Shown piece after piece: positions 44,174-54,757 of a stretch of DNA of 64,000 nucleotides. Source of the DNA: Lotmaria passim (taxonomy: Eukaryota > Euglenozoa > Kinetoplastea > Trypanosomatida > Trypanosomatidae). Within the stretch, counting starts at the first letter, position 1. Every line of letters begins with the position of its first letter. Location of the stretch: NCBI GenBank assembly GCA_037349495.1, contig CP140192.1, positions 1,628,001-1,692,000 on the forward strand, in the 5' to 3' direction. The notes under the pieces were generated by a model. The model saw only the letters and a program-made list of their open reading frames with translations, made no database searches and had not been told where the DNA came from. Made by a program: the position numbers and the translations under genes.

Positions 44174-45421
44174 TCATGTCTCGCTGTTGCCCTGGCTCTG
44201 CGCGGCGCGCAGTTCATCCGCCTGACGCCGCTGTACCATGGTACCGAATGTTCCCGAGGTGGCACTCTCGACCAGGACCGCGGTGCCGCTATTGTCCGTC
44301 TTCGTGTTACACGCGTGCTTTAGCAGCAGCGTCCCAGTCTTGTTGCGCACGATGTTCTGCTGCGACTCCATCGCGCGGCGCGCGTTGATGTAGCGCTGGA
44401 GCAGGACGTCCAGCTCTTGCTTGCGGTAGCGTTCGAGGTAGAGGCGTCGACTTTCCACTTTGGTGCGCAGCGCAAGGAGCTCCTGTTGGTGGCGGTGGCG
44501 CAGGGCGTGCTCGCGCCGCTCAAAGGCCTCCATCCGCGCTCCTTCATATCGCTCCATGTCCGCCATCTCGATTGCGTCCGCCTTCTCCTTCTGCGACTGC
44601 GCCCCAACGTAGTCGCGCTGGCGGGCAAGCGTTTGCTGCTTCGAGCGAGACTCGAGCAACGACCGGCTGTACTTGGGCAGTCGCGGCTCGTAGTCCCGCA
44701 TGTCCTCCTGAAACTGGATGAGCTCGTTGTTCTGCCGCTCCAGCAGCGAAATCTCTGCCTCAAGCTGCTCCTCCTCGAAGGCGTCGATGCGGGCGTTCCA
44801 CGAGTGGTGAAACGCGCGAAACTCCTCGCGATGGGCCTCTTCCAACACACGGCGCTCCTCCATCTGCTGCTCCGTGATGCCGCGAACGTGGCGACTCTCC
44901 TCCTCCAGCCGAAGGTTGCGCAGTACCTGTTGGACGAGGTAGGCCTCGCGGTACATGGCCCGCTCCTGGCAGGCGGCCCGGTACGACTGAAGCACGTCGA
45001 CGTACTCACCCATGCGCGGCTCGACATCTTCCTCGCGGGTGGCGATGCTCTCTAACGCCATCCTGGCCCGTCGCTCCACCTCGTCAAAAGCCTCATCGCG
45101 GGGACGGTCAAGCGCGGCGTCCTGCAAGGCCGACTGCGAGGACTGCGCGTCGTTGTCACGGCTGTGCACCTGCTCCTCTTGCTCTTCCTTCTCCTGAAAG
45201 CTGCTGTCCTCGTCGTCTGAGTAGCGGCGCCGCCGCGCCTCCTCATCACTGTGCGAAGAAGACACCTCGTTGGCGTCGCCGTCGCGCTCTTGGGGCGACG
45301 CTGCGGCCGGCGCGGTGGGCTTCGCCGCGCGCATGTACGGCGCGAATGCGTTCATGACAGGACGGGACGACGCGGAGGACGAAGCGTCCAACGATGGTGA
45401 CGAGCCTGTGGACGAGGACAT
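44174..45421 (-). CDS. Coiled-coil protein, 415 aa, function unknown
   Basis: Starts at the ATG at 45421; an in-frame ATG 22 codons on (MNAFAPYMRAAK) is an alternative. Residues 1-110 are Ser/Asp/Glu-rich and disordered. Residues about 110-365 are a long charged helix: repeated E/R/Q/L patterns such as EEQLEAEISLLERQNNELIQ, LPKYSRSLLESRSKQQTLAR and LRTKVESRRLYLERYRKQEL. The block with R-S-L-L-E-x-R, then L-A-x-x-x-x-Y-x-x-A and K-x-x-A-D-x-x-E resembles a coiled-coil family found in ciliates, kinetoplastids and other protists that has no agreed function. It might belong to a flagellar or basal-body structure, but this is a guess from family distribution. The C-terminal 50 residues are probably flexible. 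No catalytic or membrane features are seen. Confidence 0.88.
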   Translation of the reverse strand: MSSSTGSSPSLDASSSASSRPVMNAFAPYMRAAKPTAPAAASPQERDGDANEVSSSHSDEEARRRRYSDDEDSSFQEKEEQEEQVHSRDNDAQSSQSALQDAALDRPRDEAFDEVERRARMALESIATREEDVEPRMGEYVDVLQSYRAACQERAMYREAYLVQQVLRNLRLEEESRHVRGITEQQMEERRVLEEAHREEFRAFHHSWNARIDAFEEEQLEAEISLLERQNNELIQFQEDMRDYEPRLPKYSRSLLESRSKQQTLARQRDYVGAQSQKEKADAIEMADMERYEGARMEAFERREHALRHRHQQELLALRTKVESRRLYLERYRKQELDVLLQRYINARRAMESQQNIVRNKTGTLLLKHACNTKTDNSGTAVLVESATSGTFGTMVQRRQADELRAAQSQGNSET

Positions 45422-48400
45422 AACTTACGCGGGAACTCTCAAGGCTAAAACAAGGAAAAAAGATCTATGGAAAAAAGGTCTAAATGGAGTAAAATGTTAA
45501 TAAGCGGAAAACTCCTTTTTTTTTTTTTACATGGATGCCACTTCCATGTCAAAAAAGAGCTCCCAATCACAGGTCTTTGATAAAGTTGAAGACGCCGTAT
45601 TCACCTTTCGAATAAAGAAAAAGACAGTGCAGGGAGCAAAGGGCGACAAGGAAGAGGAAAGGCGTAGAGAAAGAAACAAAGAAAAAAATGGTGAAGGCAG
45701 AAAAGACAACGACATCAGAGGTTTTTATGCGCAAGAAAAAGTGGAAAGAAGAACTAGTTCGTGTGCCCGGTCTAGATGCGGCACAGCGGACGGCGTGCGA
45801 CTGAAAAGAGGAGACTGTCCTTGAGACACTTCACTGAATCGCTCGTTGAGAGTTACAGAAGACGCTGCGAATGCGCTTGCTAGCGGGGAAAAAAAAAAAA
45901 AGAGAAGACAATAGCCGTCATGCAGAGGTCTGCGAGGTCAAAGGTGCTGTTTGCTTCGCTTCAAACTAAAAAAAAAAAAAACGTAGGCGTCTTATTCGAG
46001 AAGTGTGCCTGTAAAGCACAATGTTTGCGATGTACGTTTACCTCGTGTCGAAACAACTCTCTCTTTTTTTCTCTCTTGCCTTCCGTTTTTTCTTCCGTTG
46101 AGGCATGAACAACAGCAAATTGTTAGAAAGTCCGTCAACAATGCGAAAACAGCTCCACTTTTTTCTTTTTGGCTTTGCACGTTTGCGACTGTCGAGGCAA
46201 AATAAGAGAAATAGGGGAGAATGGCGACCACGTCAAACAAAAAAAAAAAAACTAAAGATGTCGTCGTCGTCAATAAAGAAAAAAAAAAGAAGATCAGCAT
46301 AAAGAAAACAAAAAAAAAGCAAGAGCGTTGAAGAAACAGCCTTGACTGTAGCGAATCTGAAAAGGTTCTCCATCGAAAAATACAGGCAGAGTAGAGAAGA
46401 AAAACGGCCGAAAACCCTCGTTGGTAAAGTGGAAAAAATGAGCTGGCAGCGACAGAACAGGGAAAAAAAATGCTGGTGTAATTTCTGCTGCAGCTATTTT
46501 CGTGTTTTCGTCGCAAAACCATCGAAACGAGGAGACAGAAAACCTAAAAAGCAGAAACAATATTCCTTTTTTGTTTTTTTTTAATCGCTTTGATTGAATA
46601 TCCTGCAGCCCTCTGCATACTCATCGATATTGGTGCACCTTCCTTCCACCTTGTACGCGACGGTGTTACTCTAATGCCTTGGCAAACACACGTACCTGTT
46701 CTGCTGCCTGCGCTCTGCATCAGCGCAGTTACGTCTGTACAATATGCAGCGTCAAAAGGCCCAACACGCTTTTTGCAGTACGCTTCATCAGCTACACAGA
46801 GCATACGCGGGTGGGGCGGCGCAGCTACTACTTTTCCCTGTCAGCTTTGGTTTTTGTTAACAAAGTGGAAAGAGAAAAAAAAAGATGAAAACAACAGACA
46901 AGTAAACAATAGCACCAAAAAAAAAAAAAGACAAGTAAACAAATAAGCGCTTTGCGGGTATACATCGCGCTCATAGGGAAAAAGAAAACAGCGAAGTTGT
47001 TGGCTTTTTTTTTCCCTTTCTTTTTTCCCCTTCCCTTTTCGAAGAGCGCAAGAAAAGGAGAAAGGTAAGCCAAATAAGACGTCATCGTCCTTCCATCAAA
47101 GCGAAGAAGCAGATTTGGGGGAAAGGAAGTGAAACGAACACCGCAGTGTGAACTGAATCGAGGGCCAAAAGCTCAGCGGCGAAAAAAAAAAAAATGGGGC
47201 GAGCGTTGAGAAACGGCAGAAAGAGCATTCTTAGCAACGCCACTCTGAGCTCATCGACTTCATTGACTATCTTGTAAAAAGCTGAGCCAGCAAAGCACTG
47301 AATGGAAAAAGAGGGGAAAAAGTAGCTAATTCGGCGAATGTAAACCCGTTGCGCAGTCAGATCAGCGTATATGCGCTGCCAGCTGTGCACAGCAAGTTCT
47401 TTCAAAAGTAAAAACGGTAAAAAACGGGAAAAGAAAGGCCACAGGAAAGGTGGAGAATTGTCCACAGTCAAATCAAAATACAAGAAACAAAAACAACGAT
47501 GAGGCTAAATACGAGCCCTTGTAAGAAAAAAATAAAAGAGAGTGCTTTTAGTCTTTTTCTTTCTTTGAAGAAATACTCCCCAGAGCATTTTGTCGCACTG
47601 CAGGCTATTTATACTCTTTTTTTTTTTCTCTTCTCTCTTCTCTGTGTTGTTGTTGCATTTAAAAGGAGTGAGTTCCTTTCTGTTTCATGAGAGCAAAAAA
47701 AAAAAAGAAGAAAAAATGGATAAAGTGCCTAGTTGCCACACATCTTCAAGCAAAGAAAATAGCCTTAAAAGCAACAGGGACACGCGTACTCAGTTTTCAG
47801 ACAAAGACGATGTAAAAAAAATGTCAGAAGTCAAAAAAAAAAAAATGGAGAGAAGAAAAAGCGGCTCTCTAAAGCTCTTCCAGTTGTCTCTTCTCCCTTT
47901 TATAAGAAAGACCTGCGACAACATTAGAATTTGGCAAGAGAGGGCAACTGCTTATGCAAAACGAAAACAAAGGTCTACTTCTTTTCTGTGTGTTGTTGTT
48001 GATGAGAAACGGCGTTCTATCTCTCTTGGTACAGCACGGCAATTTGGTAAGTGATGGAATCATCGAAAAAGAAAAGGAACGGCTCGCAGAGTCTCTCAGA
48101 CGAAAATAAAAAACACGTTTCACACCGGAGCTTCGAATGGAACAGCAAGGCGAACCAGAAAGCAAGACAAAAAAAAGTTCTTTTCCCCTGGTTGTGCGAC
48201 GTAGTAGTTTAGAGCATTAAAGGGGCGGCGGCGCGAGAAAAGGTGAGAAGATAAAAAAAAAAAAAAAGAGGACAGGGACTTTCGAATGTGTCTGTAAGGC
48301 GTCCACTGCTCATTTTTCATCTCTCTAAGCTTCTCCTCTGCATCTTCACTTCTGTTTTCATTTGGCCTCACTTTTCGCAGATGTGCTTGTTTGTTTGTTT

Positions 48401-51400
48401 TTCGTGTTTGTCAGATGACTCTCTCGAGCGCAAGTCCATCCCTTTTGGTCTTCCAAAAAGCCGCTTCAAGAGGAGAAAAAGAAGAATACTTCGATCAAAA
48501 TTGGCAAACACAGGGACAAGAAGAAGAGAAAAGAGAGAAACCCGAGACGACCGAGTATGCTATTCAAAAGCGGTTGTGACACAAAAAAAAAGCCGAGCAT
48601 ACCCAGGGAGCATTATAGAGGAAGAAAAAAAAAAACGAAAGATCTGAACAAGGAAAAAAAAGGCGAAATAAAAAAAAAAAAAACGGCAAGGAAAGGAACA
48701 GGGGAAAAAGAGGGATTAGTATTTGGCGACAAAAACCAATCCAGGTTAACGTTCAGACAAAGCAAAAACAAAACTAGAAAAAAAAAAAGATACAATATAA
48801 AAAAAAAAGGAGAGTAGGAGACCAAACAAAACAGAAAGAACCATCGTATACGACTTGAGAAAAAAAGAAAAGTAATGAAACCGATGAGCTCTGTAAAAGA
48901 AAAAAAAAGCTAGAGTGTCGGAATACGAAACGTCGGAGAAAAAGAGAAAAGAAAACTGGCAAAGACGAAAAGGGGTGTACGTGCCTATGTTTAAAAAAAG
49001 TCTACTTCATTCGCTGCAAACCTTTCAAATTACTTTTCTTCTCTTCTCCGTTTTACAGGTATATCAGTAAACGTGGCATAAACTCTTTCATATAGAGAAG
49101 ATAAAAAAAAGGGAAAAGGAAGGTGTGAGAGTAGACGGGCATAGGCGGCGGAAGAGAGAATAGGAGGGAAAAAAAAGTCACCAACCACTTCTCGTTTCTC
49201 GTGAAGTTATGAAGCGCCTCTCAAAAAGTAATAAACGGAAAAAGGAGGTGTAGCAAAGAGAGGACACAGACAAACTTACATCGGCGAGCAGTTCACAGAG
49301 TAGTCAAAAGCAAACGACGATAGGAAAAAGAGAAACACAATTGGTCTTTCTTCTGTACGTCTCACGTCGTGCTAAAAAAAGGGTACAGACAGCACCAATG
49401 TAGTCAAAAAAAAAAAAACCGTCACGTACTGAGAAAGCAATAGGGAGTTTCTTTCTTTTTTTGAAAAGAAAACAGGTTTACATCATTCAGCATACAAGCG
49501 TGTCGAGAAGTGAGGCGCGCATAACATTTAAACAAACATACATGAGCAAACACACAGACATAAGAACGCCAAAACACTAGAAAGCGTCAGCGAAGCTCAA
49601 TAAAAAAAAAAAACGTTATACAAAAGCATGACAAAAAAGGAGAAAAAGAAAACGGGAAACGTTCATGGAAGAAAGAAGCGCCCTACACGAGTTTTCTAAC
49701 AAGCACATTCTTATGAAAAGAGTGAAACCCCTTCAAAAAAGCTATCGACGAAAGAGTGTGGCGAAGATGGAAAAATAGAAAACAGCTTCAACAAAGGAAA
49801 AAGTGAAAAAAAAAGGGTGTGTTACGTGGCAGAAAAAAAAAAGGCTAATGTAGTAAATGCTGCGTTGTAAGGCAGAGTCCGCCAAAAAAAAAAAAAGAGG
49901 ATTGAAGTAAACCAAAAATACAGACAGTGAGCTGCCACAGAAAAGGGGAAAAAAAAGAGCATTTTTAACATCTTCGCAGGGCAACTACGCAGAAAAAAAA
50001 AAGAAAAAAAAGACTGCTTTACAGTTTGAGGAAAAAAAGCACACGCACAAGCGTGGGTATCAGCATGCGAACAACAACAAAAAAAAAAAAACACAGAGAA
50101 GGGAAAAAGAAAAATGCAATAAAAAGAGAAAAAGAGTAAATACTGAAATAAGTCAATCGAATGTCAAAAAGAAAAGAAAAAAAAAGGAATAATCCCACGC
50201 TCCGTGCGCGAGACGAATTTGATGAGGTTATATAGACTCTGTCTTTGATCTTCTCTTTTCTGGTTTTGCTCTTCCTTTCAAGAAGCAGTAAGTTACTTCT
50301 AAAGTAAAAGAAGCAAGCTATTTCCCTCGCGTCTTCTCTTCAAAACAGTTAGGACTGTGTTACAGCTATCATTCTACTTGCCAATAAAGATGTCCACCTA
50401 ACGCCAAAAAGACCTTGTTGGGTTTGCCAACATTACAAGCTTTAGGGCGACGATGTACACACTTTTTGGTTCTTTTTTCTTTTTGTTGTCGTTGTTGCTG
50501 CATGTGTGATAAAAACGAAGAGGGAAAAAACTAGCCTTGTCGCCTTTGCCTTCGCGTCGTTTCGACACGCTTTTCTGCACTATTCCACTCGTAAAAGAAG
50601 AGTCACCCTTCACTGAGCTCGCACGCCAATCCTCTCAGTGGTGAATGACCAGGAACAGAGAAGAAGCACAGCACGTTATAGAAGCGAGCACACACACACA
50701 AAAAAAAAAAACGACAAAGAAACCAGACTGTGCGAGAAAAAAAAAAAAGAGCCTAAAGTGTGAAGGAGCATGCGCAAAAGAGGAAAAAAAAAAAAAGCAG
50801 GGATAACAGTTAATTAAAAAAGAGAGAGAATTCAAAAAAAAAAGGGACTTTTTTTCAACGTAGACGAGAGAGGCTTCGCAATACAAAACAGCATCGTTCA
50901 GACACCTTTAACTTTCATATTTGTCTGACAGTGCTTCATGGAAGCAAGAGATAGAAAAATAATGCAGTTGGAGAGGGAGCAAAAACAGAGAAGCGAGGAA
51001 GAGGAAGAGGAAGAGAGTCAAGCAGCTCTCTAACGAGGTATACACTTGAGACATTCCTCGTCTTCACCGTCGTGTATGTTCGCGGCCTTCTCTGAGTTGG
51101 AAAGAAAGCTTCACGAACAGGCATTCTAGCACGAGGTTGTATTGTAGCCTGGCGAGTAACATACTGTTATAGCCAAGAGAAAAAAAAAAAAAAGAAAAAG
51201 CAGGAAAAAAAAAAAGACCTCAACAATAAAAAGGGAAAAACCTAGACATTCATTTTTAGGAGAAAAAGGTAAAATAGGAGGAAAAGAAAAAAAAACTGTG
51301 CCTGAAGAAAGAAAAAAGTAGTTGCCTGTGTAGTTTCTTTTTTTTTTTTGTGTGTGTGTGTGTATGTAATCTGTCAATTCAGCGTCCTCCCCTTTTTTTT

Positions 51401-52417
51401 TTTTTTTGCTATGCTGTTGTTCTTGTGGCCCGTCCTCTGGCAGCATTTTGAGGTTGAAAACTGCCGTGAGACACCATCACTACAACCCGTCGCTTTCCTT
51501 GTTCAAATGCTCAAGGATCTGAAGGTTAGAGTGAAAAGAGACTCGCATAGCGTTTGAATGGCAGAGCAGCACAAACGCTGAGTTTTTTTTCCCCCCTCAC
51601 CGGCATCGACGGAAATTAGATGCTTGCCCTCCAAGAATTTGCCAAAGCAGTACACTCTCAAAAGGGAGTGGAGAAGGGGGAAAATGTAGAGGAAGAGTAG
51701 AGGCGTGCGCGAAAAGGAACAATGGGGGGATTTTTTTGATGTGATGAAGAACAGGAAAGAAAAAAGCAACGTATTGATGAGAAAGGCACTTGTAAAAGCA
51801 AGAAAAATAACTAATAGTAAAAAAAAAAAAAACGAAGGCAAGAACTTATGCAAGGCTGAAGAAACGAGGTACAAAAAAAAGTAGAAAAAAGAAATAAGAA
51901 AGCATGTTTCATATTTATAAACTAAATGAATACACACGCAAAAAAAAAAAAAGAGGATGCAAGAGACTTAGTGTTTTGTTAGAGAGAAAGGAACCATTCA
52001 TTAAAACCCCAGAAAAAAAAAACCGCAAAGAGTCGATGAATAAATCAACTTGCGTTACTATGTACAACTCCATGATCAATGTGAACAAAAACAGAAAGGT
52101 TAGAGAAGGTCCCATTAAAAAAAAAAAAACTCAATTCAGAAAAAAAAAGTCACTCAGAAACAAAAATGAAGGAAGAAAGGAAGATAGTATTGCGAACGAA
52201 AAGACTATCTGAAGTGCAATAAAGCCGAAAACGACACAGAAAAAAAAAGGCCCATTCAAGTCAAGAGGAAAAGGCGAAATAAGGTAGTGTCTGTATAGGG
52301 GAAAAAAAAAAACGAGTATCTCATATATCCTTAATATTATTGCGTTTCTTGCCACCATATTTTATTTTCTGTGCTTTATCAGCCCGTTTTCACAAAGTTT
52401 GCCGCTCCGCTAGCGGC
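45422..52417. other. Seven-kilobase spacer with no confident gene
   Basis: The longest gene-free stretch, dominated by A runs on the + strand (T runs on the sense strand). It separates the DYRK-like kinase from the coiled-coil gene, so it should hold a very long 3' UTR of the kinase, the leader of the coiled-coil gene, or unrecognised short transcripts. The only compositionally distinct part is 46590-46860 (candidate small gene, listed). Frames such as 47082-47483 on the minus strand are open but contain Phe runs from poly-T and look random. GT repeats occur near 51350-51365. Confidence 0.6.
46544..46804 (-). CDS. Candidate small gene, 86 codons (weak)
   Basis: An ATG at 46804 opens an 86-codon frame (MLCVADEAYCKKRVGPFDAA...) within a 250-base island that lacks the homopolymers around it. 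On the sense strand two T runs (46933-46921 and 46883-46875) and a C/T stretch end at AG near 46847, about 40 bases before the ATG, as expected of a real transcript. The predicted protein has five Cys and a basic C-terminus. Against it: A/T-rich third codon positions, no family match, and an open frame on the other strand as well. A non-coding RNA is an equal possibility. Confidence 0.2.
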   Translation of the reverse strand: MLCVADEAYCKKRVGPFDAAYCTDVTALMQSAGSRTGTCVCQGIRVTPSRTRWKEGAPISMSMQRAAGYSIKAIKKKQKRNIVSAF

Positions 52418-54757
52418 TTATGGCGACATCACCGTGGCGCACGACGGGTGATGCTGGAAATGGCACAGCACGTACGGCGACATCCCGACAGGGGTGGCTT
52501 CGGCGCGGTAGTCGTTGGCGTACGGTGCAGTACTGTTAGCAGCCAACACGTACGACGGCGCACCCAGCGGCTGCATCGAATTCACCCCGCTGCCGCCGTT
52601 CAGGCCGGTCATCGCCACCGGCGAGAGGCCGAGCGGCACGTGCACCTGCGAGAAGGTGGTCGGGGAGGAGAAGGAGGGGGACATGCTCATCGCGGTCGGC
52701 TGCGGCAGCGAGCCGGTGGAGGCAGGGGAGTTGTACACGCCGGTGCTCGGCGCCGAGACGCCAAGCGGCATGACGCTGTTGCTCGCGTTGTGGGCGACTG
52801 GGGTGTACATGGGCAGCGTGTGGGTCATGGCGGGCGCGGCGGCCCCGTACATAGTTGTGTTGTGTGCACCGGGATGAGTGCTGAAGGCCGGCGGGGGCTG
52901 CTGGTGCTGCGGCATGCCAGGTACACCGACGGAGCTGCACTTCATGTCGAAGCCTGACGACATGACGTCCATCTGCGACGTCGTGTACGGCATCGCGGAG
53001 CCGGCGGTGGTGTGCACGGGGTGGACAATGAAGGGGCTCACCGGGGAGCAGCCCATCTGCACGCCAACTGGCGAGGTGGCCATCACCACGGGGTGCGCCA
53101 CGGGCATCGTGACCATCACGCAAGGCATCTGCTGCGGGACGGCGGAGGCTGCGCCAAGGCACGCCGCCGGGGTTGCTGTGTACGGGCTCGGCGTCGCGTT
53201 GCAGCACCGTGTGGCGCTCAAGAACGGGTGCTGCTGGGCACGTGTGCAGCTTAGCCGCTGTGCCTCGTCGGGGTTCAGCAGCTCGCAGATGAGGTCGATG
53301 AGCAGCTCCCGCTCTTCGGATGTGCCATCGATGTCGGACTCGTCGAAGGGGTTGCCGTTCGCCACCAGGTCGTCGTCGTCGGTGCTACTGCTGTCAGCCG
53401 TGTAGTGGGAACGGCCGTGACACGACTGTGGGGCAAGCTCCTGCTGCTTCTGAAGCTGGTGCTTGCGCCACCGCTGCAGCCCCGTCTCGCGGCACGACCT
53501 CACCCACTGCCGTACGTGTTCGCGGCGGCTTTCCGGTGTCACGTGCACCATGGGCAAGTCGTACTGGCACGACAGGCACCCCACGGACAGGGCCGTCTGC
53601 GACGGGTAGCCTACGTGCTGGACGATGAGGGACAGCTGCTGCTGCGGGCTTTCACCAGGAAAGAATGGCTTGCCGGTGAAGAGCTCGAAGAGGACACAGC
53701 CCATGCTCCAGGAGTCGATGGCGGTGGAGTAGGGCAGCCCACAAAGCACCTCCGGCGCGCGATACCACAACGATTGCACGTCGTAATACGTGTTCTCGTT
53801 GAAGCGGCGCACGGCACCAAAGTCGATGAGACAGGTGCGGCAGTACGGGCTGATCGCGATGGTGCGACGCTGTCGCTCCGCCGCCTCGTCACCGGAGGGA
53901 GGGAAGTTGCGCTCCACCCGGGTGTCGTTACGTGCGCCGGCGTTGCTGTTGTTGTTGTACGAAGTCGGCGAGGTGCCGAAGAGGGCGTCGAGGCTGCTGC
54001 TGTTTTGCATGCCGTTGTTGTTGCTGCCCCGCACCATCGCCTTTTGACCAAAGCGCGGCGAGAAGCCGAAGTTCAGCTCACTCTCGAAGAAAGCGGACGT
54101 GTGCGAATTACCTACCAGCGAATCGATGGCGTTGGAGTTGCGCCACAGCTGGTTGTTGAGGTTGCTGTTCAAGTCCGCCATCGTCGTCTCCTGCCCCGGG
54201 GCGAAGGCGTTGTTGCTGTTCTGCTGCTCGCCGCTGCGGTTGGAGCAGCCGCTGCTGTTGAAGCCGTCGCTGGCGAAAGGGCCAAGGGAAGGCGAGTTGG
54301 CGGTGCTGGCCGGCTCGCTGCAACGCAGCATGATGTTCTCCGGTTTAATGTCGCAGTGGATGAACCCGCTGTGGTGCAGTGATGCGAGAGCGTTCAAGAC
54401 GTGCTTCGCCACCTGGCGCACCTCGTTGAGCGAGAGGGGGCCGAAGCCGCGGTTGCGCAAGACCTCGAAGAGGTTGCGGTCGAGCAGCTCCGACACGATG
54501 CAGACGTGACCAGCGTCCTCGAACGAATCCAGAATGCCCACAGAGTCACGGTTCTCCTTGAGCGCCATAAGCGCGCTGATCTCGTTCAGCGCGGAGCGGC
54601 GGTAGGCGGCGTCACTCTGCGCCACCTTGACCGCCACCTCCTTGCCTGTCGTTGTGTCGTGGCATTTAATCACCTGTCCGTAAGTGCCGGTACCAAGCAC
54701 CTTGCTGGGGACGTAGCGTCCCTTCTGGAAAGATGCAGGAACGCGGTACGACTTCAT
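52418..54757 (-). CDS. DYRK-like protein kinase with an insert and an altered activation loop, 779 aa
   Basis: Starts at the ATG at 54757. Kinase landmarks are: Gly loop GTGTYGQV (22-29), VAVKVA with catalytic Lys44, Glu59 in helix C, HCDIKPEN with Asp136, and IDFG with Asp312. YRAPEVLCGLPYSTAIDSWS then follows, with GCVLFELFTGKPFFPGES, which is strongly DYRK-family (CMGC). About 155 residues rich in Asn, Ser and Gly (about 147-303) are inserted between the catalytic loop and DFG. The DYRK activation motif Y-x-Y-I-Q-S-R reads Y-Y-D-V-Q-S-L (324-330). The second Tyr, normally autophosphorylated, is Asp, and the Arg is Leu. The kinase domain ends near 525. The last 250 residues are Pro/Ser/Met-rich, with many MP, SP and TP pairs, and disordered. 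DYRKs regulate stress, growth and differentiation. The spacer past its stop is the longest in the window. Confidence 0.9.
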   Translation of the reverse strand: MKSYRVPASFQKGRYVPSKVLGTGTYGQVIKCHDTTTGKEVAVKVAQSDAAYRRSALNEISALMALKENRDSVGILDSFEDAGHVCIVSELLDRNLFEVLRNRGFGPLSLNEVRQVAKHVLNALASLHHSGFIHCDIKPENIMLRCSEPASTANSPSLGPFASDGFNSSGCSNRSGEQQNSNNAFAPGQETTMADLNSNLNNQLWRNSNAIDSLVGNSHTSAFFESELNFGFSPRFGQKAMVRGSNNNGMQNSSSLDALFGTSPTSYNNNSNAGARNDTRVERNFPPSGDEAAERQRRTIAISPYCRTCLIDFGAVRRFNENTYYDVQSLWYRAPEVLCGLPYSTAIDSWSMGCVLFELFTGKPFFPGESPQQQLSLIVQHVGYPSQTALSVGCLSCQYDLPMVHVTPESRREHVRQWVRSCRETGLQRWRKHQLQKQQELAPQSCHGRSHYTADSSSTDDDDLVANGNPFDESDIDGTSEERELLIDLICELLNPDEAQRLSCTRAQQHPFLSATRCCNATPSPYTATPAACLGAASAVPQQMPCVMVTMPVAHPVVMATSPVGVQMGCSPVSPFIVHPVHTTAGSAMPYTTSQMDVMSSGFDMKCSSVGVPGMPQHQQPPPAFSTHPGAHNTTMYGAAAPAMTHTLPMYTPVAHNASNSVMPLGVSAPSTGVYNSPASTGSLPQPTAMSMSPSFSSPTTFSQVHVPLGLSPVAMTGLNGGSGVNSMQPLGAPSYVLAANSTAPYANDYRAEATPVGMSPYVLCHFQHHPSCATVMSP

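Noticed and set aside
29144-47290. AGCTGAGCCAGCAA occurs in two distant spacers (near 29144 and 47278)
   Set aside because: The match does not extend beyond 14 bases, so chance is a sufficient explanation.
47082-47483. 133-codon minus-strand frame in the 7 kb spacer
   Set aside because: Its Phe runs come from poly-T, it lacks coding-like third positions, and nothing in it resembles a protein family.
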